Assembly (NCBI GenBank): GCA_013399695.1
Contig: VXAU01003163.1
Coordinates: forward strand, 1,528,060 to 1,592,059
Direction of reading: 5' to 3'
DNA length: 64,000 nt
Source of the DNA: Formicarius rufipectus
Lineage: Eukaryota > Chordata > Aves > Passeriformes > Formicariidae
In this document: positions 59,001-64,000 of the stretch, piece by piece
How the letters are laid out: every line of letters begins with the position of its first letter
Numbering within the stretch: the first letter of the stretch is position 1
The notes under the pieces: generated by a model
Databases searched by the model: none
Seen by the model: the letters and a program-made list of their open reading frames with translations, nothing else
What the model was told of the DNA's origin: nothing
Made by a program: the position numbers and the translations under genes

Positions 59001-62000
59001 TTATGAGGAAGGTCTGAAGTTTACAGGAGGTCTGAAGGAATTCACACTGATGAGCATAACCTCCATGTTATTCCTCATTTCACACAGCAACAGAAACCTG
59101 CAACAGTCCCATGATATTGCAACTGCCCTTCTGATTGTACTGGGCCAAGAAGAATTTTTCAATCAGTGGCAGGTGAACAAATTACAAAATAGTGCATAAA
59201 TACTAGTACTATGTCCCCACTGTTAGTCAAGTGACAAAGGTGCATTGGTATCTCTTCGCTGGATCCTTGTCATGTCCTCCACAAATTTACAGGAGGCTCC
59301 CACACAGTGATCAGGTATGGAGAAGCTCCCACATGACTAGAGAAGGTCTTCCAACATCTTCCTGGACATTTAAATGTTTCGATCTCTCATCATCTCCTCC
59401 CAATCCGCAGGCAATAATTTGTCTTTAAATTATAAGCCAGATAGAATTGTTTAAGAAATAGAATACATTAATTCTGAAATACCTTTTCTCAATTTATACT
59501 CACTAATCCCACAAAACAACATTATTTGAGGAATTAACAGTATTCACAATGTACCAAGCTATTCAGATGCCATCCTGTTTTGCATACATTATCGCTGATG
59601 CAATTAAATGTTGGAACACGGTACCATCATATGAGAAAAATCAATCAGCCAATTAGCATGAAGAGGAGATATGAAGTAACTGCAGTTGGTGCTTAGGAGA
59701 GTCTGTAATTATTGTAGTATTATAATCATCCATCAGGAAGTATGCAATTTAAGGAAGCATTTACGACTTTCAGTGGAACTCTGAGGTTTTGTTCAGGTTT
59801 TTTTTTTTTTTAAGGCTGGAGTATTACATCTCTAAGTATGGAAAAGAAATCTTGTGGGACTTGATTTTTTTTTTTTTCATTCCTAGTAAATAGACATCTT
59901 TTGAGTCTAAAGATTAATTTTGGTAGTTCACAGAATGTCAACCTGGAAGGGACTCATAAAGTAATCATTTTGGATAGACTAAAACAGTGCAATCTTACAG
60001 GTTTCCGTGAATCTGTTTTTTTCCTTACCTAGGACCCTGTCAGTGGTAAAACTCTGATGGTATGTAAGGTCTTAAAGAGCACAGCTGCCTGTCTCAAACA
60101 CCGTCAAGGCCAGAGAAAGAACTTGCCATAAGACAAGCCACTACACTGGGAACTTGAGATAAGCACAGAAGTGAGGAATTTACAACAGGAATGTGCTAAT
60201 TCCAGGCAGAGGAATGTCTCTAATTCCATTAGAGGAATGGCAGAGGTGAGACCTGGTTAGCACATCCTGGTTAATGCATCAGGACAAAAATTCCAACTGT
60301 GGAAAACTGTGTGAAAGGAAGCAACTCCTCACACACATCACTGAAAGTTATGGGAATGGCATTTGCAACCATTCTGTGGATAACTGGAACTGCACCCCCA
60401 GAAAAATGACTTTGGGACAGCCACCACTAAGAAGTTCAGGGTGAAGAAGGACCAACAGGATCCATGGATGGTGACTCTCTTGTGCTTGATCTCTCTCTCG
60501 TTCCTTTTCCTCTCCTGCTCTTTTCTGTTTCTTTCTATCTCTGTACCTCACATTTACTGTTAAATAAAATCCATGTTATTGACTTCAGTGTATAGTCTTG
60601 GGTGTACGCTAATGCGGGCAGAGGCATCTCTCAGTAACTGGATCATAACACGGTGTCATTTGAGTGAGTGCTTTTCTGAGTGAACAGCATTTTACCCTCT
60701 CTTTTCCAAAGACTTCATTTTTAATTTTACCATCTCTATGACAGGGCTTGGCATAGAGGCAGAACTTAACATCAATCTGAGTTTTCAGACTTACACTTCC
60801 CAGATCTGAAGGAGCTGAAGTGGTAGGGAAGGAACATGCAAACATGGGATGGAAGTTCTGAAAGAATGGAAAGCTTTATAGAGTCCTTTCCCTCTCAGCA
60901 GCTTTGGACAGACTGGGTTTACAGGAATAGGAGGAAAACAAAGGAGAGGAGATGAGATGAAGAGAAGAGGAGGAGAAGAGATCACTCTGCTTTCCTTGGC
61001 TAAACAGCTGTCACAAACTACACTCTGAGAGTAAAGACAGACTTGTAGGAGATAACCACATCTTGAAAAACTTCTCTACTTCTGAAAAGCACACAACATC
61101 TAGAATACAGATAATCCTGAGTTCTTATTTACACGCTTAATTTTGAGCAGCATAGCATTTGAGAACACACTGTGTATGTTACCTACCACCCATGAATCTG
61201 TATTTATTGCTTTTTTTGATAGATGCGATTTTCACAAAGATCCGAGAATTAGAAGCTTTTAAACTGCAAAATTTGATAAATTCAACTAATTTGAAAACTT
61301 TCTCTTTCCAGATGGAGTGAGGTTGAACTTTCTGGGAGAAGATTCCTATTTGGATTACTCACTGACCTTGGAGAAACAGGGGGTGATATATTCTATCTTC
61401 TCCTATTCATGGAAAAGGCAGTTTTAGCATTTTGCAAGGTGAAGCATATTTGAGTCTTTTGCTGACAACTATATCAACTCTGTTCTTGCACAACTGGTGC
61501 ACACAGGACTCAAATATACTTTTGCACATTTAAAAATCTCAAATCAGTATCCTGAAAACAATTTTCCTACCCGAGAAGTCTTAAGGAAGTAGAATAAGGA
61601 CACAAAATACCACATCAGACACACTCACACACAAACACACATTAGTATAATCTTTTACCTTACATCTCACTGTGAGAATTATTTCTATAACACTAAGATT
61701 ACAGGCTGTAAGATATTTTGAAATTGAAACATAACAAAAAACAGCAAATTCAGTGGAAAAATGTACTAATTCAAATTGCATTATGTTTTCAGGAGAAAAT
61801 CTGAGATACTCAGATCATACAACCTGAAAGTTAAATATAGGTTGGTAGATTGCCAACTCGGTTAGGCACACTTAAGGGGGATTTCTGTTATAATCTCATA
61901 TAACTGATACGCACTCTATTAGAACAATCTGCTATTAAAAAAGTACAAACCCAATTACTCTATCCATTATAAAGCACAGGGACTATTTACTTTAAAAGGG

Positions 62001-63301
62001 GGCAGGAAGCTAGAGCATTGCTGCAAAGAAATTTCTTAACTTCCAAAAGATTCTGATCGTAATACTTTCAATGTTAAAAATAAAGCAAGAAATGCCAGAG
62101 TTAACCCCCTCCCATTTTTATAAAAATTGTCCTGATCTTACCACATATTCTGATTTTCTCCTATTGCTTTTCTCCATCAATTCCTGATTTTTCCCCCTAC
62201 TTTTTCAATCCACTGAAGCAGATCTTGGCAATACAACACAGCCAGTACTAGCAGAGAGGACATATCCAATAGCTGCTACATCCCTGCACCTCACAAAGAC
62301 TTCACCTGCAAGGGCTCTGCCGCTTTCATCCTGACTCCCACTCTTCTTACTCCTTCTCCGTCTAGCACAGCAGTTCTTCTCTGGCTGGGAAGGCCAGTAA
62401 GCACTTCCCTCACAGACCCAGCGCAGCTGCCACTGTGCTCTCTGGAGCAGCCAGAAGAGGCTGCCCTGAGAGCATAGTGGAAAGAATGTTTCAGCATAGT
62501 GAAAACAAAACTCTTCAGTTTGACATCCTGGGACCACTCAAGCAGTGACTAGCGGCAGATCATCAAAATCGGGGAGTCACAACGAAAGGGCTTCCATGCT
62601 ATTTGTTTGTGTGTCACTTCAGGACACAAAAAGATTATATACTGCATTCCCATGGAAATGTTACTCACTTAGATTACTATCTGAACAAAACTATTGATTT
62701 CTATGCTACCCTGATGACATGAGAACCACTGGCTGAGAAATGCAGAAGCACAAGATTTTTATACACACACACACACAAGTAAATATTAATACTTGCATAC
62801 ACACATATATAATATGTATAAACTTTATTTTAGAAATAACAAAACAAATGCAATTATTATATATCTCCAAAAGGCAAAACTACAAGAGAAGCAAGAAAGA
62901 CACAAAATTTTGGCTACTTCTAATTAAAGCCAGAAACATGGGATTGTCCAATTATGCTCCCATCAGCATTCTCCTTTTCTGTCAACACACAATATTATAT
63001 TCACGAGCTCACTGATTACGCACACTGTACTGCACATTATATAAGAGTAGAAGAATGTGAAAAACCCATTACCAACAATCAGTTCATTGTATGAGTTCAT
63101 ACACAGATTTCCCAGAATTTCCTACCGTTCTAATTGCTGTAGGGATTCCAGATTCATCTACCGGGCCAATCCCTGCATAATGTGGAGCTTTAATTACTGT
63201 AATTTTTTTTTCTTCTTCTGAGGACCTACAGATTGGTATTGTACTGGAGGTGGTGGTGCTGCCAACATTCTGAACATGCTGGGAGTACATCTCTGTGGAC
63301 T
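9228..63301 (-). CDS. SORBS2: SORBS2 gene, coding span (5' end outside window)
   Basis: Spliced gene for sorbin and SH3 domain-containing protein 2, an adaptor that tethers vinculin, Abl/Arg kinases, Cbl, WAVE and other proline-rich proteins to actin structures (Z-discs, intercalated discs, stress fibres, dendritic spines). Nineteen exons were traced by hand on the minus strand. Each has an AG acceptor and GT donor, and the phases chain without a break from 63301 to the TGA at 9228-9230. Domain order is SoHo, proline-rich stretch, serine-rich linker, large neuronal exon, SH3-1, SH3-2, a 261-residue linker exon, SH3-3. The C-terminus YVKRL and the joint HENI-GGEP-FQALYNY match SORBS2 as I recall it; SORBS1 has a different end. 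The first exon in the window starts with the last two bases of a codon, so at least one coding exon lies beyond 64000. Identity is very secure; which exons are combined in which tissue cannot be told from DNA alone. Confidence 0.96.
9290..10061 (-). other. Intron, SH3-3 to last exon
   Basis: 772 bp with GTATGT donor and TTTCAG acceptor. AT-rich; G-rich stretch at about 10016-10036 (ggggggggaggg). Nothing else seen. Confidence 0.9.
10062..10168 (-). CDS. SORBS2: SORBS2 exon: SH3-3, first two thirds
   Basis: This 107-bp exon (1 + 35 codons + 1) encodes [20 protein letters not shown] then [20 protein letters not shown], the acidic RT loop EDELEL and the pocket W of DDGWF mark SH3-3, the domain that in this family binds Abl/Arg, Cbl and WAVE-type ligands. 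Acceptor tatttaag fixed by phase; donor GTGG|gtatgt. The bird has REGD where I recall RESD in human SORBS2. Confidence 0.97.
10169..13082 (-). other. Intron, PQRPV exon to SH3-3
   Basis: 2.9 kb. It contains the T tract at 11068-11096. A stretch at about 10480-10740 is higher in G+C but has no exon that I could join in phase. Confidence 0.9.
11068..11096. repeat. T tract in SORBS2 intron
   Basis: About 29 consecutive T followed by GACCAATCCCCCCCC and an ambiguous base at 11124. Assembly length here is unreliable. Confidence 0.8.
13083..13132 (-). CDS. SORBS2: SORBS2 exon: PQRPV...HENI...GGEP linker
   Basis: This 50-bp exon (16 codons + 2 bases) encodes [16 protein letters not shown] and the first two bases of P. 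It matches human PQRPVFTHENIQGGGEP. Acceptor tttcatttcag, donor ACC|gtaagt. It contains a run of seven G (coding sense) that reads correctly, so the assembly length there is right. It is too short to stand out as an open frame. Confidence 0.95.
15922..15970. other. Assembly gap (49 N)
   Basis: A run of 49 undetermined bases inside the intron between the 783-bp exon and the PQRPV exon. The true length is unknown; flanks are TGTGGGTTAGTTC and a T-rich stretch. Confidence 0.99.
20421..20530 (-). mobile_element. CR1 LINE 3' fragment
   Basis: ACAGAATCATAGAATGGTTT, GAAGGGACTTTAGAGATC, then GGCATGGGCAGGGACGCC and CTAGACCAGCTTGCTCAGAG. A short 5'-truncated CR1 tail on the minus strand, 130 bp past the donor of the 783-bp linker exon. 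Confidence 0.9.
20663..21445 (-). CDS. SORBS2: SORBS2 long linker exon between SH3-2 and SH3-3 (probably alternative)
   Basis: This is a 783-bp open stretch (261 codons), phase 0-0, with acceptor atttttgaag|TTG and donor AAG|gtattt. It starts [17 protein letters not shown] and ends YNSSNIDK. It fits in frame between the SSSK exon and the PQRPV exon. The composition is disordered: serine/threonine-rich in the first half ([11 protein letters not shown] at about residues 110-120), acidic near the end ([21 protein letters not shown]). The best-known human SORBS2 product lacks it, as I recall. It recalls the long SORBS1 linker at the same place (shared ALSP ... TVGV ... LALS order), so common descent is likely. 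The open frame over 783 bp in an AT-rich region and good borders argue for a real exon; tissue use is unknown. Confidence 0.82.
21446..24633 (-). other. Intron, SH3-2 exon to 783-bp exon
   Basis: 3.2 kb. The acceptor end has a T-rich tract (ttgttcttatttttgaag). No other feature recognised. Confidence 0.88.
24634..24837 (-). CDS. SORBS2: SORBS2 exon: second half of SH3-2 and YPDPPIP linker
   Basis: This 204-bp, phase 0-0 exon (68 codons) encodes [20 protein letters not shown], then [16 protein letters not shown], then the linker [20 protein letters not shown] and SSSK. Pocket residues W, P and Y are present. Donor AAG|gtaagg is strong; acceptor atttcag. Both the PQRPV exon at 13.1 kb and the 783-bp exon at 20.7-21.4 kb start in phase 0, so either can follow. 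Confidence 0.97.
24838..26573 (-). other. Intron within SH3-2
   Basis: 1.7 kb, AT-rich. Imperfect tandem ATAGGAATGAT units at about 26105-26130. Nothing else seen. Confidence 0.9.
26574..26702 (-). CDS. SORBS2: SORBS2 exon: linker and first half of SH3-2
   Basis: This 129-bp, phase 0-0 exon (43 codons) encodes [18 protein letters not shown], then [20 protein letters not shown] and K. The [15 protein letters not shown] linker and the AVAKYNF strand mark the short SH3-1/SH3-2 spacer typical of SORBS proteins. Acceptor tccttag, donor AAG|gtacag. Confidence 0.97.
26801..26915 (-). CDS. SORBS2: SORBS2 exon: SH3-1 body
   Basis: This 115-bp exon (1 base + 38 codons) encodes [20 protein letters not shown], then [18 protein letters not shown]. 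It shows all SH3 ligand-pocket marks: the acidic RT-loop ELSF, the conserved W of QNWYEG, and P and Y of [10 protein letters not shown]3-1 and SH3-2 together bind vinculin and paxillin in this family. Acceptor gttacag, donor GAG|gtttgt. Only 98 bp of intron separate it from the next exon. Confidence 0.97.
26916..28245 (-). other. Intron within SH3-1
   Basis: 1.3 kb. No repeat or exon recognised. Confidence 0.9.
28246..28292 (-). CDS. SORBS2: SORBS2 exon: start of SH3-1
   Basis: This 47-bp exon (15 codons + 2 bases) encodes [20 protein letters not shown] is the ALYDY-type first strand of SH3-1. Acceptor cttttcag and donor TAA|gtaagt are near-consensus. Confidence 0.96.
28293..30833 (-). other. 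Intron, linker exon to SH3-1
   Basis: 2.5 kb. Short (TA)n at about 28709-28721 and an A tract at 30421-30434. Nothing else seen. Confidence 0.9.
30834..30925 (-). CDS. SORBS2: SORBS2 exon: linker before SH3-1
   Basis: This 92-bp exon (2 bases + 30 codons) encodes [16 protein letters not shown] then [14 protein letters not shown]. It matches the human ESPRSYSS / TPREKRGTPEKE linker. Acceptor ctgttttcag and donor GAG|gtagtg. The first two bases TA join the final G of the large exon to give a valine codon. Confidence 0.93.
30926..33819 (-). other. Intron after the large neuronal exon
   Basis: 2.9 kb. A minus-strand open frame of 101 codons at 32227-32532 has no recognisable domain and no phase-compatible splice pair that I could support. 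Confidence 0.88.
33820..35379 (-). CDS. SORBS2: SORBS2 large neuronal (nArgBP2-type) exon
   Basis: This 1,560-bp exon holds 519 full codons with no stop. It is the insert that makes the neuronal isoform nArgBP2, which binds SAPAP/Shank and WAVE at spines. The acceptor aaag|GTGGGG is fixed by the SRAK-GGD junction; the donor is CAAG|gtggat. Counting full codons: KSRSCDDLL at about 72-80, [20 protein letters not shown] at about 143-162, KSKSMPNL at 209-216, RRFSIESLL at 237-245, an acidic [11 protein letters not shown] at 286-296, ten histidines at 330-339, then CKGRC...TTMLKH, a C2H2-like pattern (a zinc finger has been described in rat nArgBP2). [19 protein letters not shown] at about 417-435 looks helical. 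Several R/K-x-x-S sites could be PKA/CaMK/14-3-3 sites (inference). Confidence 0.96.
35380..37528 (-). other. Intron before the large neuronal exon
   Basis: 2.1 kb. A C-rich run at about 35650-35661. The pyrimidine tract for the large exon lies about 25 bp from its AG, a weaker arrangement consistent with regulated inclusion (inference). Confidence 0.88.
37529..37716 (-). CDS. SORBS2: SORBS2 exon: RKRRKSEP serine-rich linker
   Basis: This 188-bp exon (1 + 62 codons + 1) encodes [18 protein letters not shown], a variable middle, then [11 protein letters not shown]. The acceptor is ttcggtag|T at 37717, chosen because it completes the conserved PSSSAS junction. A second AG at 37690-37691 (gactacag) is also phase-compatible and would drop nine residues, but it lacks a pyrimidine tract. 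Donor AAAG|gtaaga. RKRRKSEP is a basophilic-kinase / 14-3-3-like site by its sequence (inference). Confidence 0.94.
37717..38385 (-). other. Intron between the STDRGLDRP and RKRRKSEP exons
   Basis: 669 bp. Nothing recognised. Confidence 0.9.
38386..38438 (-). CDS. SORBS2: SORBS2 exon: [16 protein letters not shown]
   Basis: This 53-bp exon (17 codons + 2 bases) encodes [17 protein letters not shown]. It corresponds to the human (A)SLYQSSIDRSLERP segment. Acceptor gttttcacag, donor CAAG|gtaaga. Phase 0 at its start lets it follow either the HERP exon or the 43.2-kb cassette. Confidence 0.94.
38439..43159 (-). other. Intron, PPKK cassette to SLYHHY exon
   Basis: 4.7 kb. Two stretches of higher G+C (about 39600-40110 and 40820-41300) stand out from AT-rich DNA; I could not assign them to a repeat family or an exon. 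Confidence 0.85.
43160..43216 (-). CDS. SORBS2: SORBS2 cassette exon: [10 protein letters not shown] segment
   Basis: This 57-bp, phase 0-0 exon (19 codons) encodes [19 protein letters not shown]. With the preceding exon it forms the family junction EFGRP-PPKK. Acceptor gatgcag and donor GAG|gtaaat. It is symmetric in phase and so can be skipped alone or with the 45.3-kb exon. Confidence 0.9.
43217..45292 (-). other. Intron between the two cassette exons
   Basis: 2.1 kb. T tract at 43728-43744 and an A tract at about 44811-44824. Nothing else recognised. Confidence 0.88.
45293..45376 (-). CDS. SORBS2: SORBS2 cassette exon: [20 protein letters not shown]
   Basis: This 84-bp, phase 0-0 exon (28 codons) encodes [20 protein letters not shown] then SELEFGRP. 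Acceptor ctgctccag and donor CCG|gtaagt. The segment is conserved across SORBS proteins, and [12 protein letters not shown] is a known junction. The best-known human SORBS2 protein, as I recall it, skips it and joins HERP to (A)SLY. The exon is therefore probably alternative, and the intact splice sites and frame suggest it is still used. Confidence 0.93.
49491..49540. repeat. Short direct repeat TATAGCTGTATAAAG
   Basis: The 15-mer TATAGCTGTATAAAG occurs at 49491-49505 and again at 49526-49540, 35 bp apart, in AT-rich intron DNA. Probably local slippage. Confidence 0.75.
51211..51352 (-). mobile_element. CR1 LINE 3' fragment
   Basis: AATCACAGAGTAACTGAGGT, GGAAAGGACCTCCAGAGG, TCATCTAGCCCAACCTCC, then CAGGTTGCTCAGGGCTGTG and CAGTATTTGACC. 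It is a diverged CR1 tail with an internal deletion before GGCAACCT. It lies on the minus strand and ends about 180 bp below the donor side of the 51.6-kb exon. Confidence 0.88.
51534..51575 (-). CDS. SORBS2: Possible in-frame extension of the 51.6-kb SORBS2 exon (second donor)
   Basis: Immediately past the conserved donor CCG|gtaagg the reading frame stays open for exactly 42 bp, encoding [14 protein letters not shown], and then meets a second consensus donor TTG|gtaaga. Both donors leave phase 0. Use of the second would insert 14 residues after HERP. This is visible in sequence; whether the cell uses it is inference. It could be chance, since 42 open bases are not rare. Confidence 0.35.
51576..51690 (-). 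CDS. SORBS2: SORBS2 exon: [17 protein letters not shown] segment
   Basis: This 115-bp exon (1 base + 38 codons) encodes [19 protein letters not shown] then [19 protein letters not shown], one of the best conserved non-domain segments of the SORBS family. Acceptor gtttag|A; donor CCG|gtaagg at 51575-51574. A second GT donor 42 bp further on would extend it in frame (see separate entry). It ends in phase 0, so it can splice to any of the following phase-0 exons (45.3, 43.2 or 38.4 kb). Confidence 0.96.
51691..54706 (-). other. Intron, proline-rich exon to WDPPDRK exon
   Basis: 3.0 kb, AT-rich, with a short AT/AC-rich simple stretch near 53898-53930. Nothing else seen. Confidence 0.9.
54707..54893 (-). 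CDS. SORBS2: SORBS2 exon: proline-rich linker after SoHo
   Basis: This 187-bp exon (2 + 61 codons + 2) encodes [20 protein letters not shown], a serine-rich stretch, then [20 protein letters not shown] and TPE. The [15 protein letters not shown] motif and the [11 protein letters not shown] stretch are SORBS2 hallmarks. Polyproline of this kind can bind SH3 or profilin-type partners or fold onto the protein's own SH3 domains (inference). Borders are atattag and AA|gtaagt. Confidence 0.95.
54894..56092 (-). other. Intron, 45-bp SoHo exon to proline-rich exon
   Basis: 1.2 kb. Nothing recognised. Confidence 0.9.
56093..56137 (-). CDS. SORBS2: SORBS2 exon: SoHo domain end (45-bp small exon)
   Basis: This 45-bp exon starts with two and ends with one base of split codons and encodes [15 protein letters not shown]. 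Acceptor tttttgtag and donor CTG|gtagga. It completes the acidic, tyrosine-rich tail of the SoHo region. Because it is a multiple of three, skipping it would keep the frame. The run TGCATATGCATATG inside is nearly palindromic but is explained by the coding sequence. Confidence 0.95.
56138..57179 (-). other. Intron within the SoHo region
   Basis: 1.0 kb. Nothing recognised. Confidence 0.9.
57180..57246 (-). CDS. SORBS2: SORBS2 exon: SoHo domain, core
   Basis: This 67-bp exon (phase 0 in, phase 1 out) encodes [18 protein letters not shown] and VHRP, the central SoHo segment. Acceptor tctttag|ACA and donor CCTG|gtgagt are both strong. It follows directly on the TAIRT end of the previous exon, giving the family junction [12 protein letters not shown]. 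Confidence 0.96.
58115..58282 (-). mobile_element. CR1 LINE 3' fragment
   Basis: The plus strand starts with AATCATAGAATGATTTGGGT and runs through the CR1 body (GGAAGGGACC, GATCACCTAG, CCATCCAGCC) to ACTTCTCTGGGCAA. The 3' tail is at the low end, so the element lies on the minus strand, the same sense as SORBS2. It is 5'-truncated, about 170 bp, in the intron between the 63.1- and 57.2-kb exons. Confidence 0.9.
59928..59975 (-). mobile_element. Degenerate CR1-like tail
   Basis: TCACAGAATGTCAACCTGGA and AGGGACTCATAAAG resemble the CR1 3' end, but only about 45 bp can be followed. Weak. Confidence 0.4.
60040..60655 (+). mobile_element. Probable endogenous retrovirus solo LTR
   Basis: A segment of more ordinary GC with a long pyrimidine-rich stretch (about 60478-60550), then CTCACATTTACTGTTAAATA with an AATAAA at 60563-60568. 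It ends near GGATCATAACA before GGTGTCA, which resembles a leucine-type primer binding site start. This order (pyrimidine run, poly(A) signal, short R-U5) is typical of avian ERV LTRs. No gag/pol/env coding is visible beside it. The borders are approximate and I could not find a clean target-site duplication. Confidence 0.55.
62306..62329 (-). CDS. Candidate alternative first coding exon of SORBS2
   Basis: An ATG at 62329-62327 with A at -3 is followed by KAAEPLQ and a strong donor CAG|gtgaag. It ends in phase 0 and would join the 57.2-kb exon to read [16 protein letters not shown]. The surrounding 350 bp (about 62205-62560) is clearly richer in G+C and CpG than the intron around it. The same frame is open further upstream to an ATG at 62497. 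If real it would start the protein inside the SoHo domain. The donor, phase and composition are seen; that it is a first exon is inference. Confidence 0.35.
62634..62641 (-). promoter_or_regulatory. TATA-like box upstream of candidate first exon
   Basis: TATATAAT on the gene strand lies about 300 bp before the ATG at 62329. A CATTCC motif (TEAD/M-CAT core, plus strand) sits just beside it at 62644-62649. M-CAT sites are common in muscle promoters, which suits SORBS2, but both motifs are short. Confidence 0.22.
62763..62777. repeat. (AC)n microsatellite
   Basis: Seven AC units followed by AAGTAAATATT; a short simple repeat in the intron below the SoHo exon. Confidence 0.85.
63126..63301 (-). 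CDS. SORBS2: SORBS2 exon: SoHo domain, N-terminal part
   Basis: This 176-bp exon is two bases of a split codon plus 58 codons. Acceptor tttacag lies at the 63301 side and donor ACG|gtagg at 63126. It encodes [10 protein letters not shown], then the highly conserved SoHo start with [16 protein letters not shown] and [14 protein letters not shown]. The SoHo (sorbin homology) domain is the part of this family that targets flotillin/lipid rafts and, in CAP, the membrane. The exon carries a run of nine A (coding sense) within the EEEKKI codons. The split first codon (xAG) means the preceding exon ends one base into a codon and is outside the window. Confidence 0.95.
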
Positions 63302-64000
63302 CTGTAAAGATAACATGACAGAATACTGTGTGATGACACAATAATCATATCCAGCCGTTAAAACACACTTCCTCATTTCAGTATGATGTACAAAGACTGA
63401 CAACCTTAATCACATACTTAGACATTATTTTTTTTTAAAAAGATCATCTTAAGTAGGGCTTTGCCCTACTTCATATTACATTAATAGAATTATAAACTTA
63501 TTTAAGGACCAGACAGGCTATTCAACTCAGATCTCATTAGAACAGAAGTATTTTTTCACATCATCTTGGTCAAAAAATGAGAGGAAAAAACCCCACAAAT
63601 GCAGCAAAATCTATTGAGAAAGGCACATCAGCCTTTGTCTTATAAATCAAACTCTTGTAGCTTTCCTACCCATTCCTTGGAAACAAGTGACATAATTTCA
63701 AAACTTCCACCTACCTAGTCCAGCAAACTATAAAAAATTGTTGTTCTGTAAGCACAGCAAACAGCCCTGCACAAAAACTTATGTGATAAGAGCTTAGAAA
63801 CATTAAGTTCTGATGCATGAATATTTTTAAGAAACAAATTCTGACATACAAATGTCTTTCATTAAAGTATACCGATATGTTTATGTGCCTCTACACATAA
63901 TCCATAAAAATGGACTTCAGTAACTTGGCACCTGTAGAGCAACCTGATTGATGATCCATCTACAGTGATTCAGGTGAACTGTGCAGGCTGCAGAACTGTT
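63302..64000 (-). other. Intron upstream of the first SoHo exon (partial)
   Basis: AT-rich intron running out of the window; contains a tttttttttaaaaag stretch at about 63428. No upstream exon is inside the window. Confidence 0.85.

Larger units (their letters stand above)
57247..63125 (-). other. Intron between the first two SoHo exons
   Basis: 5.9 kb. Holds the CR1 tail at 58115-58282, the weak CR1 remnant at 59.9 kb, the probable LTR at about 60040-60655 and the candidate internal first exon at 62.3 kb. A plus-strand open frame at 58864-59199 (111 codons) is unrecognised. Confidence 0.85.

Noticed and set aside
58864..59199. 111-codon plus-strand open frame
   Set aside because: No recognisable domain; intronic and antisense to SORBS2. 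Kept only as a note in the intron entry.
1..64000. SORBS1 (CAP/ponsin) as the identity of the gene
   Set aside because: The short linker exons, HENI...[19 protein letters not shown] and the VKRL end fit SORBS2; SORBS1 ends differently. The large poly-His exon is also SORBS2-specific.
1..64000. tRNA, rRNA, CRISPR, bacterial or phage-type systems
   Set aside because: No such structures seen; the window is a vertebrate gene locus. A dedicated tRNA or covariance scan was not possible by eye.

Overview
The window is vertebrate and almost certainly avian. It is AT-rich, carries only short 5'-truncated CR1 retrotransposon tails (ending in the typical CATTCTATGATTCT-type repeat) and one likely endogenous-retrovirus LTR, and has no mammalian-type SINEs. 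One multi-exon gene explains nearly all coding signal: SORBS2 (ArgBP2/nArgBP2, sorbin and SH3 domain-containing protein 2), read on the minus strand. Identification rests on protein matches recalled from human SORBS2: the SoHo domain, the poly-histidine neuronal exon, three SH3 domains and the C-terminus YVKRL (the paralogue SORBS1 ends differently).

Layout, from high to low coordinates (5' to 3' of the gene). Positions 63126-56093 hold the SoHo domain exons. Positions 54893-51576 hold a proline-rich exon and the WDPPDRK exon. Positions 45376-43160 hold two small in-frame cassette exons. Positions 38438-37529 hold the basic/serine-rich linker. Positions 35379-33820 hold a 1,560-bp neuronal (nArgBP2-type) exon with ten consecutive histidines. 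Positions 30925-24634 hold the linker and SH3-1 and SH3-2. Positions 21445-20663 hold a 783-bp in-frame exon between SH3-2 and SH3-3. Positions 13132-9228 hold the last linker, SH3-3 and the stop. A 3' UTR of about 1.9 kb runs to a polyadenylation signal at 7307-7312. The first 7.3 kb is downstream flank with no gene that I can support.

I traced 19 exons with GT-AG borders and matching phases. Together they give 1,372 in-frame codons before the stop if every exon is used, or 1,111 without the 783-bp exon. The upstream start of the gene (N-terminus and promoters) lies beyond position 64000. SORBS2 is an actin/adhesion scaffold: SoHo and three SH3 domains link vinculin, Abl/Arg, Cbl, WAVE and other proline-rich partners at Z-discs, stress fibres and dendritic spines.

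I see no exotic system. The items most worth a second look are the 783-bp linker exon, which resembles the long SH3-2/SH3-3 linker of SORBS1; a possible internal first exon and TATA-type promoter near 62.3-62.6 kb; and a tandem in-frame splice donor at 51.5 kb.
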